A stretch of DNA of 47,413 nt from an uncultured Clostridia bacterium (lineage in GTDB: Bacteria; Bacillota; Clostridia; Christensenellales; Borkfalkiaceae): NCBI GenBank assembly GCA_944340905.1, contig CALVLT010000016.1:1-47413 (forward strand), in the 5' to 3' direction. Below the pieces are notes generated by a model that saw nothing but the letters and a program-made list of their open reading frames with translations, did not search any database and had not been told where the DNA came from. Position numbers and translations under genes: made by a program. Of this stretch, positions 41,221-47,413 are shown piece after piece (the stretch's first letter is position 1; each line of letters starts with the position of its first letter).

Positions 41221-42291
41221 ATGGAAAACGTTCAAACACAAACTACCCCTGAACAGGAAAAGCAATATTCCTCCTTCCGCTATGCGGTGGGGGCAGTCCT
41301 CGCCTTCTTCGGGTTCTCTTCCAAGACGCACCGCGGCAGCAAAAAGCGCGCCAAGCTCGTGGGGGACATTGTCACGTACATCATTTTGCTGCTTGGCGCC
41401 TTCCTGATGGTGTATCCCTTCTGGTGGATGATTGCGTCCGCCTTCTCGGATACGTCGAATGCTCAGCTTTCCGGACAGGTCGCCGCCATGACGTGGTGGC
41501 CCACCAGTCCGCTGCCCGCAACGGTGACGGTCGCCGGTACCCAGGAAGAGCACGGGCTGTTCTACAACTATATGTATCTGTTCACGACCGCCATGAACGG
41601 CACGGGCACGAACGCGTTCGCCGACGGCTATAACTACTGGCGGGCGGTGCTCAACAACCTGATCTATTCCATCGTACCCGTTGTGGTGGGCGTCATCACC
41701 TCGGCGTCGGCGGCGTTCGCGTTCGCCAAGATCGAATGGAAGGGCCGCGGCGTGGTGTTCATGTTCCTGCTTGCGGCGGTCATGGTCCCCGGACCCTCCA
41801 TCATGACGACGCAGTACGTCATGTACGTGTCCTTCGGCTGGCTGACGGGCGCGCCCACCTATCCCAATGCGTGGATGACGCTCACCATCCCCGGCATGTT
41901 CGGCGCCATCATGACGGCGTTCTTCATCCGCCAGTTCCTGTTCGGTCTGCCCACTTCCATCGTCGAGGCGGCCAAGATCGACGGCGCGGGATATCTGCGC
42001 ATCTTTGTCAGCTTTATCCTGCCCCTGGCAATGCCCGCCATCGTGGCGCAGGGCCTGCTGTCCTTCATGGGCTGCTGGAACAACTACATGGGGTCGCTCA
42101 TCTTTATTTCCAGCCGTTCGCCGTGGGTCAACCTGCCGCACGCAATGACCATTCTGAGCAACAACTATCCGAACAACGTCGGTCCCGTCATGGCGGCGGC
42201 GGTCATGTGCGTGCTGCCCGTCATCATTCTGTTCGCTGTGTTCCAGAAGATGATCATCGGTTCGCTCATGCTCACAGGCTCCAAGGAATAA
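41221..42291 (+). CDS. ABC sugar transporter permease (MalG/UgpE type)
   Basis: A 356-residue permease, partner of the preceding gene. Six transmembrane segments are seen, starting near 56-78 (IVTYIILLLGAFLMVYPFWWMI). The EAA loop is EAAKIDGAGYLRIFVSFILPLAMP. Length is greater than usual (270-300) because of a 50-residue N-terminal tail and an external loop. It starts 13 bases after the previous stop with GGAGGGGGG. A hairpin and 126 bases separate it from the first GH43 gene. Confidence 0.92.
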   Translation: MENVQTQTTPEQEKQYSSFRYAVGAVLAFFGFSSKTHRGSKKRAKLVGDIVTYIILLLGAFLMVYPFWWMIASAFSDTSNAQLSGQVAAMTWWPTSPLPATVTVAGTQEEHGLFYNYMYLFTTAMNGTGTNAFADGYNYWRAVLNNLIYSIVPVVVGVITSASAAFAFAKIEWKGRGVVFMFLLAAVMVPGPSIMTTQYVMYVSFGWLTGAPTYPNAWMTLTIPGMFGAIMTAFFIRQFLFGLPTSIVEAAKIDGAGYLRIFVSFILPLAMPAIVAQGLLSFMGCWNNYMGSLIFISSRSPWVNLPHAMTILSNNYPNNVGPVMAAAVMCVLPVIILFAVFQKMIIGSLMLTGSKE

Positions 42292-42299
42292 CAATCGCG

Positions 42300-42327
42300 G
42301 CAAACGGAGCCTTCGTGCTCCGTTTGC
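42300..42327 (+). promoter_or_regulatory. Intercistronic hairpin after the permeases
   Basis: GCAAACGGAG and CTCCGTTTGC arms (10 bp) with an 8-base loop, followed by ATTCGTTT. It may act as a partial terminator or a processing barrier. Confidence 0.65.
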
Positions 42328-42417
42328 ATTCGTTTGGGGCGCCTTCCGCCTTTGGTCGGCGGGGGAGGGCGCGCAGCAATCAGCCGATTCAATATTTATA
42401 TGGGGAGATATTTCAGC

Positions 42418-43980
42418 ATGAAAAAGAGATGGCTTTGTCTTTCGCTCGCCGCGACGCTTGCGCTCTCGGCGGGGCTGCTGGGGGCATGCACCCCGCAGGA
42501 ACAAGATCCGGATGACGACAACAACAACGGAACGTCCACCGAATACGTTCTGCCCACGTGGCAGACCGTTCCGGAGAGCTGGGATTCCAAGGAGAACAGG
42601 GCGTCCGTGCACGATCCGTCCATCTTCTATGACGAGGCGAGCGAAACCTACTACGCCTTCGGCACGCACTATGCCGTAGCGTCCTCCAAGGACCTCATGG
42701 CATGGGAGCAGGTTGCGGACGACGGGGAATTCAGCGACCTGTACGGCTCCGCCGTCTACAAATATCAGGGGCAGTATGAGTGGCCCGCCGCGCTCGAGGC
42801 TACGCTCGATTTGGTGTCGCCCACGGCGGAAGGCGGCGGGATCGCAACCACCACATGGGCGCCCGACGTCGAATATTATAACGGCAAGTACTATATGTAC
42901 TATTCGCTCACAAAATATTTCGGCGCCAGCCACTCGGCGATCGGCAGGGTGGAATCGGACAGCGTGCTCGGCCCCTACACCAACAACACGCTCATCGTCA
43001 ACAGCGTCGGCGACAGTTCCGTTCACCCCAACTGCATCGACCCCGAACTGTTTTATGATGAAGAGGGCAAGCTTTGGATGGTGTACGGCTCCGCCTCGGA
43101 CGGCATCTATATCAAGGAACTGCACAATTCGGGCGACAACTGGGGACTTCCCATTGACGACGGCGAACATGCCTACGGCACCAAGCTGTGGTCTGGCACC
43201 AAGAATCAGGAAGGCCCGTTCATCTTCTACAATGAGGAGACGAACTACTATTATCTGATGGTCAGCTACGGCGATCTGAACAAGTCCTACAACATGCGCG
43301 TGGCGCGCAGTGAAAATCCCGACGGTCCCTATGTGGACATCACGGGAACGGACGTGGCGACCGCCACGGGGGACAACGGCGGCAACAAGATCGCGGGCAA
43401 CTATATCATGGGCGACGACGCGGACGGCTATGCCGCCCTCGGGCACAACTCCGTCATCGAGGTGGACGGCGAGTACTTCGTCGTTGCGCACGTCCGCCGC
43501 GAGGAAGGCAACGGTGTTTCGGGCATGCACAACCTCTATGTGTTCCAGCTCTTCTTCAATGAGGACGGCTGGCCCGTCATGAGTCCGGAGCGCTACGCGG
43601 GCGAAAAACTGGGCACCGGCATCACGCAGGAAAAGCTCGCGGGCGAATACAACGTCGTCGAGCACACCGTCGGAACGACGGAAGCGTTTGCGCAGTCCGT
43701 CGCCTACACCTTCGGCGCGGACGGCACGATTACGGACGGGGACGGCGCGGACGCCGGCAGCTGGGAGCTGAGGGACGGCAGGTACGTCACCATCACGCTG
43801 GGCAGCGGCGAAGATGCCGTTGCCTACGAGGGCGTTGCCGCGCCCGCCTATGAGAGCATGTATGTCAGCCGCGAATGGGCCATGCATCCCGCATTCGTGT
43901 TCACGGCGGTCTCCGCCGAGGGGCGCAGTCTGTGGGCGGTGGGCACGTTCGAGGCGCAAGCGGCAGACACGGCGGCCTGA
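42418..43980 (+). CDS. Secreted GH43 lipoprotein, probable endo-arabinanase
   Basis: A 520-residue predicted lipoprotein: the signal ends in LLGAC. The five-bladed propeller of glycoside hydrolase family 43 is shown by HDPSIFYD (catalytic base Asp), CIDPELFYDEEGKLWMVYGS (pKa-modulating Asp) and QEGPFIFYNEE (acid Glu); GHNSVIE provides the calcium-binding His. A C-terminal beta-domain of about 120 residues resembles that of Bacillus Abn2. It should cut alpha-1,5-arabinan outside the cell into oligomers for the adjacent transporter. Exact linkage preference is inferred. GGGGAG precedes the start by 10 bases. Confidence 0.88.
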   Translation: MKKRWLCLSLAATLALSAGLLGACTPQEQDPDDDNNNGTSTEYVLPTWQTVPESWDSKENRASVHDPSIFYDEASETYYAFGTHYAVASSKDLMAWEQVADDGEFSDLYGSAVYKYQGQYEWPAALEATLDLVSPTAEGGGIATTTWAPDVEYYNGKYYMYYSLTKYFGASHSAIGRVESDSVLGPYTNNTLIVNSVGDSSVHPNCIDPELFYDEEGKLWMVYGSASDGIYIKELHNSGDNWGLPIDDGEHAYGTKLWSGTKNQEGPFIFYNEETNYYYLMVSYGDLNKSYNMRVARSENPDGPYVDITGTDVATATGDNGGNKIAGNYIMGDDADGYAALGHNSVIEVDGEYFVVAHVRREEGNGVSGMHNLYVFQLFFNEDGWPVMSPERYAGEKLGTGITQEKLAGEYNVVEHTVGTTEAFAQSVAYTFGADGTITDGDGADAGSWELRDGRYVTITLGSGEDAVAYEGVAAPAYESMYVSREWAMHPAFVFTAVSAEGRSLWAVGTFEAQAADTAA

Positions 43981-43993
43981 ATTTTGCAATGAA

Positions 43994-44020
43994 AGAGGGC
44001 GGGCGCACAGTCCGCCCTCT
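43994..44020 (+). promoter_or_regulatory. Hairpin between the two GH43 genes
   Basis: AGAGGGCGG and CCGCCCTCT arms (9 bp) with a 9-base loop, no T-run. The third hairpin at a junction of this operon. Confidence 0.65.
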
Positions 44021-44046
44021 TGGTATCTGAGAGAGGGAATGAAAAA

Positions 44047-45552
44047 ATGGCGATCCGATATCCCAAAAATCCGAGATTCAACCGGCTTGCAATGCGCTCG
44101 CCCGACTATACCGCCTGGCAGGAGGGCTGCGCGCACGATCCCTCGCTGCTCGAGTGGGAGGGGAAGTACTACGCCTATTCGACGGACACCTTCGGTGCGC
44201 CGAACGGCTATCAGATCCGCGTCAGCGACGATCTGCTGCACTGGGAATATGCGGGCAGCGCGTTCGCGCTCGAGGGCGCCGCGCCCTTCTACAAGAAGGG
44301 GGAGGCGGGAGCGGAGCACGGCAACCTGCAGGCGGCGTATGACTGGTGCGTCACCGACCGCCGCGAAGTGGGCTACGGCATCTGTGCAGGAAAGGACGGC
44401 AGCATGTCCTTCTGGGCGCCCCACTGCGTGCGCGGCACGGACGGCAAATTCTGGCTGTACTTCTGCCTGACGGGGTATTTCGGCGGCTCCAAGTCCTGCA
44501 TCGGGCTTGCCAAGGCGTCAGGTCCGCTCGGGCCGTTCGTCTGCGAGGGGCTGATCGTGCAGTCCCCCGCTGGCTGGCGCACGCCCAACGCCATCGATCC
44601 GCAGGTGCTCTTTGCCGAAGGCAGGCTGTGGCTCGTGTACGGTTCGTACGGGCTGGGGCTGTACCTCATCGAACTCGACCCCGCCACGGGGCTGCGCCGC
44701 GACGGGCTGGGCTATGCCGACTTCGCCGCGGGCAGGGCGGCCTTTGCGGATTACTATGGCACGCAGCTTGCGAGCGGCTCGCTCGAGGGCGGCGTTCTGC
44801 ACTATGAAAGAGACGTGCCCGTCCTCGAGAACGGGAAGTGGACCAAAAAGCGCTACTACTATCTCATGTGCTCGTTCGGCTCGCTCTCCTCGGCGTACAA
44901 CATGCGCTGCGCGCGCAGCGAAACGCCGCAGGGGCCGTATACGGACGTCAACGGCAATCCCGTGGTCTGCTCCACCGACATCGGTACGGGCAACAAGATG
45001 CTCGGGTCTTTTTGCTGGGAGAACGACCCCGTGGACGACTTCTGCCCCGGGCACAACGATATGTTCACCACGTCGCAGGGGGTACGGCTCATCGCCTATC
45101 ACTGCCGCACCAATTATTTCATCGAAAAAAAGCTCTCGCGCTCCAACAACTTCCACTATCTCTATCTGGGGCAGTACGATTTCAATTCGGACGGCTGGCC
45201 CGTGATGAACGCCAACCGCTATGCGGGGGAGGAGCTCCAGGACGTCACGCCGGACGAGCTGCTCAACATTACGGCGGGCAAGTTTGAGGCGGTGGTGTTC
45301 CGTCAGGGGGTGGAAACGCTGAAGGCGCAGCGCGTCGTTCTGCGGGGAGACGGCACCATGGACGGCGCTTACAGGGGCAGCTGGAAGATGTACGGCGCGC
45401 GCTATATCTCCATCGAGACGCAGGGGGATGAATTCCTCGGGGTCGTCATGCCCGCGTGGATCGAGCACCAGGGCGCTGCGGGCCTGAGCGTCGCGGCAAT
45501 GGGGCGGCGCAGCGGCATGGCGCTCATCATGAACAGCACCAACCTGATCTGA
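44047..45552 (+). CDS. Cytoplasmic-type GH43 arabinanase/arabinosidase
   Basis: A 501-residue GH43 enzyme without signal peptide, so it probably acts on imported arabino-oligosaccharides. Seen: CAHDPSLLEWEGKYYAYSTD (catalytic base Asp), AIDPQVLFAEGRLWLVYGSYG (second Asp), SLEGGVLHYERD (candidate acid Glu, with G where many relatives have P), and GHNDMF (metal-site His). A C-terminal beta-domain like that of the previous gene is present. The start at 44047 follows GAGAGGG. An ATG 8 bases earlier is in another frame. It is the last gene of the operon. Confidence 0.87.
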   Translation: MAIRYPKNPRFNRLAMRSPDYTAWQEGCAHDPSLLEWEGKYYAYSTDTFGAPNGYQIRVSDDLLHWEYAGSAFALEGAAPFYKKGEAGAEHGNLQAAYDWCVTDRREVGYGICAGKDGSMSFWAPHCVRGTDGKFWLYFCLTGYFGGSKSCIGLAKASGPLGPFVCEGLIVQSPAGWRTPNAIDPQVLFAEGRLWLVYGSYGLGLYLIELDPATGLRRDGLGYADFAAGRAAFADYYGTQLASGSLEGGVLHYERDVPVLENGKWTKKRYYYLMCSFGSLSSAYNMRCARSETPQGPYTDVNGNPVVCSTDIGTGNKMLGSFCWENDPVDDFCPGHNDMFTTSQGVRLIAYHCRTNYFIEKKLSRSNNFHYLYLGQYDFNSDGWPVMNANRYAGEELQDVTPDELLNITAGKFEAVVFRQGVETLKAQRVVLRGDGTMDGAYRGSWKMYGARYISIETQGDEFLGVVMPAWIEHQGAAGLSVAAMGRRSGMALIMNSTNLI

Positions 45553-45573
45553 AAAAACCCAAACGAAGTAAAT

Positions 45574-45614
45574 GCCCGCGGCAGGACAAAACGTCCTGCC
45601 GCGGGCGTTGATTT
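45574..45614 (+). terminator. Terminator of the arabinan-type operon
   Basis: GCCCGCGGCAGGAC and GTCCTGCCGCGGGC arms (14 bp) with a 5-base loop, followed by GTTGATTTG. Confidence 0.8.
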
Positions 45615-45654
45615 GTATTGCTCATCAACTATCATCCCGCCCGCCATAGGCCGT

Positions 45655-45892
45655 AAGCAGATAAATCAGCCCTCCCTTACACAGGGAGGGTTTTCTCGCC
45701 CCCCTTAACACTTGTTTTAAGGGGGGATGTCCGAAGGACAGGGGGGATTCTGCATTTTGCGAGGGGATTCCTTCGTCGCGGCTGCGCCACTCCTCGGAAT
45801 GACGATCCCTTTGATTACTGTCATTCCGAACGGAGCGAAAACATAATTCCATCGCACTCGCCAAAATCTTTTCTTTGAAAAGATTTTGGCAA
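45655..45892 (+). repeat. Mosaic hairpin repeat, copy R8
   Basis: It contains a CCCTCCCTTACACAGGGAGGG terminator-like palindrome (45671-45691) and the CCCCCTTAACACTTG palindrome (45701-45727). The GAGGGGATTCCTTCGTCG segment follows, then the CGCCAAAATCTTTTC hairpin (45859-45890), here with perfect arms. No gene is present. Confidence 0.8.
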
Positions 45893-45930
45893 AAAAAATT
45901 GCGCCGCCGTGCCATTTGCACGGCGGCGCG
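45883..45930 (-). terminator. Terminator of the 83-residue membrane protein gene
   Basis: GCGCCGCCGTGC and GCACGGCGGCGC arms. On the minus strand they are followed by AATTTTTTTT. Confidence 0.9.
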
Positions 45931-45938
45931 CATATCGT

Positions 45939-46190
45939 CTATTGCTCCTGCGTGTCGTCCCCGTTCTCTTCCCTGGGCGGGTTCATGAAGTCGGGCTTGT
46001 TCTTGCGCGCCTCTTCGTCCGCCTTTTCGTTCGCAAACCTGCGCACGATAAACATTGCACAGCCGCAGATGACCGCGCAGAGCATCATCGCAAGCACGGC
46101 GATCAGGTTCTGCAAAAAAGAGCCGACGGCCACCGCGGCCACTACAAACAGGCAGGAAAGAATGCTTAAGACGACCTGAACGACCCGCAT
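45939..46190 (-). CDS. Small two-segment membrane protein
   Basis: An 83-residue protein not recognised. Two hydrophobic segments (about 5-24 and 28-50) precede a charged, acidic-to-basic C-terminal tail (RRFANEKADEEARKNKPDFMNPPREENGDDTQEQ is its region, by its ends RRFANEK and DDTQEQ). GGAGG lies 5 bases before the ATG. It resembles the next minus-strand gene in size, topology and N-terminal pattern (MR-x-x-Q). Confidence 0.72.
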   Translation of the reverse strand: MRVVQVVLSILSCLFVVAAVAVGSFLQNLIAVLAMMLCAVICGCAMFIVRRFANEKADEEARKNKPDFMNPPREENGDDTQEQ

Positions 46191-46268
46191 ACGCCCCTCC
46201 AGACAAGATCGCTTTCATTGTAGCACAGATGCAAAAAAAAGACAACCGCGTTTGCGTGAAAACCGCCA

Positions 46269-46298
46269 TAAAAAATGCCGCCGCGGTTTTGCGGCGGC
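46269..46298 (-). terminator. Terminator of the 74-residue membrane protein gene
   Basis: GCCGCCGC and GCGGCGGC arms, with a minus-strand T-run of six after the stem. Confidence 0.88.
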
Positions 46299-46342
46299 CT
46301 GTGCCCTTATTACCATATTATATATAGAGCCGGACGCGCCGC

Positions 46343-46567
46343 TCACTGCCTGTCCTGCGTCTCCTGATCGGGCAGAGCGCTCAAACGGGCGTGCTCGTTT
46401 TCCGCCTGCCTGCGCTTTTTTTCCGTAACGAGCACGAGGATCCCGAATACGATGACAAGGAAGGCGGGGATGAACGCCAGCCACACGCTCCACAGCAGCG
46501 CGACCATTGCCGCCGCGGCGAATGCCAGGCAGGCAAGAAAGCAAAAAATAAATTGCAGCGTCCTCAT
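46343..46567 (-). CDS. Small two-segment membrane protein, likely paralogue
   Basis: A 74-residue protein (MRTLQFIFCFLACLAFAAAA, VWLAFIPAFLVIVFGILVLV, then a charged tail with EKKRRQAENEHARL). It has the same layout as the 83-residue protein downstream: MR start, Cys near residues 9-13, two membrane segments, a charged cytosolic tail. GGGGGGAATTTTTT precedes the ATG. Function unknown. The longer upstream frame lies in the rRNA promoter region and is rejected. Confidence 0.7.
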   Translation of the reverse strand: MRTLQFIFCFLACLAFAAAAMVALLWSVWLAFIPAFLVIVFGILVLVTEKKRRQAENEHARLSALPDQETQDRQ

Positions 46568-46654
46568 AAAAAATTCCCCCCGTACAGGAATAAAACCATA
46601 TCTATTGTACCATAATGAGTGCAAAAACACAACAGATTGTGGGGCAAAAATCCG

Positions 46655-46860
46655 CTCGAAAAAATCTGAAAAAAAGACAAAAAAATCGCGAAAAACAGTT
46701 GACTTTCCGATTTTTATGTGATAGAATAAGCAAGCTGTCTGAGCGAGGGGATACATTGCAGACGATTCGGAAAAAATTCCGAAAAAATCTGAAAAAAATG
46801 TATCAAAACGCTTGACGCGGAGCATAAGAGTATGTTATAATAGGCAAGCTCTCTCCGCGA
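46655..46860 (+). promoter_or_regulatory. Tandem rRNA promoters with A-tract UP elements
   Basis: P1: TTGACT (46699-46704), 17, TAGAAT (46722-46727). P2: TTGACG (46812-46817), 18, TATAAT (46836-46841). Each is preceded by the same A-tract sequence CGAAAAAATCTGAAAAAAA and followed by GCAAGCT and a GCGA-GGGGA segment, so the unit looks duplicated. The leader from 46860 to 47053 has no gene and includes several short inverted repeats. Confidence 0.88.
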
Positions 46861-47053
46861 AGGGGACAGCGCCGAACTGTTGTTCGGTCAACGCAGATTA
46901 AAAATCGAATAAGAAAGAAACGATTTTTTGTAACACAAAAAGCAGTTTCTGTCAATTTTTTGAGCATCAAAGTACTCAAAACAAAGTCAGCAAGATAACG
47001 AAATTCGTTAGAGCCGTCGGTGCGCTTTAGCTGCGCATCGGCTTTAAACAATT

Positions 47054-47413
47054 AAACTCAAGAGTTTGATTCTGGCTCAGGATGAACGCTGGCGGCGTGC
47101 TTAACACATGCAAGTCGAACGGACGTGAGGAGCTTGCTCCTTACGTTAGTGGCGGACGGGTGAGTAACGCGTGAGCAATCTGCCCATATCTGGGGAATAA
47201 CAGTTAGAAATGACTGCTAATACCGCATAAGACCACGAGGAGGCATCTCCATGGGGTAAAAGATTTTATCGGATATGGATGAGCTCGCGTCCCATTAGGC
47301 AGTTGGCGGGGTAACGGCCCACCAAACCGACGATGGGTAGCCGACCTGAGAGGGTGATCGGCCACATTGGAACTGAGACACGGTCCAAACTCCTACGGGA
47401 GGCAGCAGTGGGG
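47054..47413 (+). rRNA. rrs: 16S ribosomal RNA (5' part, cut by window end)
   Basis: The first 360 bases of 16S rRNA: AGAGTTTGATTCTGGCTCAG (47061-47080), GATGAACGCTGGCGGCGTGC, the GGCGGACGGGTGAGTAACGCG segment by its core GACGGGTGAGTAA, and the ACTCCTACGGGAGGCAGCAG region at the end. The exact 5' end is set by analogy with E. coli, about 7 bases before AGAGTTTGAT. The gene runs off the window. The classic primer 27F site has T instead of C at one position. Confidence 0.97.

Noticed and set aside
41152-44424. 1090-codon minus-strand frame
   Set aside because: Antisense of permease and GH43 genes, whose motifs are unambiguous.

Overview
The window looks like chromosomal DNA of a GC-rich, spore-forming member of the Clostridia (Bacillota). 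The evidence is a sleB-ypeB germination pair, a yyaC-type sporulation protein, GTP-type PEP carboxykinase, Gram-positive lipoprotein signals, consensus sigma-A promoters with strong Shine-Dalgarno sites, and a 16S rRNA start of clostridial type. The exact genus cannot be fixed from sequence alone.

The window spans the replication origin. oriC lies at about 21.9-22.24 kb, between divergent rsmG and dnaN. It has near-consensus DnaA boxes, a GC cluster and six uninterrupted DnaA-trios. Genes left of it lie mostly on the minus strand and genes right of it mostly on the plus strand, as expected for leading-strand bias. No dnaA gene is present anywhere in the window. Right of oriC come dnaN, rpmH, rnpA, yidD, yidC and jag (co-directional, unlike the usual divergent layout), then yyaC, cvpA, two parS sites, ftsH, parA, parB and a DUF2156-GNAT fusion.

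Left of oriC: cardiolipin synthase; an LRR-type protein with trmL; ypeB/sleB; an ECF sigma factor cassette with a C39-like peptidase and a membrane protein; a macro-associated-type HTH protein; a DeoR regulator; a small XRE repressor divergent from a predicted structured RNA; a flavin reductase; lipoproteins; pckG; a SLOG protein; and rsmG. The far right (37-45.6 kb) is an arabinan-type utilisation operon: a very large solute-binding lipoprotein, two permeases, a secreted GH43 and a GH43 without signal peptide. No ATPase gene is present, so a shared ATPase is inferred. The window ends in a 16S rRNA gene preceded by duplicated A-tract promoters.

The most unusual feature is a family of intergenic mosaic repeats (about 10 loci, roughly 3.7 kb, none inside a confident gene). 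They are strings of short hairpins. Between copies the flanks and loops are conserved, while stem sequences change with compensating substitutions on the other arm. One long hairpin is inverted in place between two otherwise collinear copies. Other points worth checking are two promoter-proximal RNA candidates, two apparently leaderless genes with identical geometry, and the missing dnaA.
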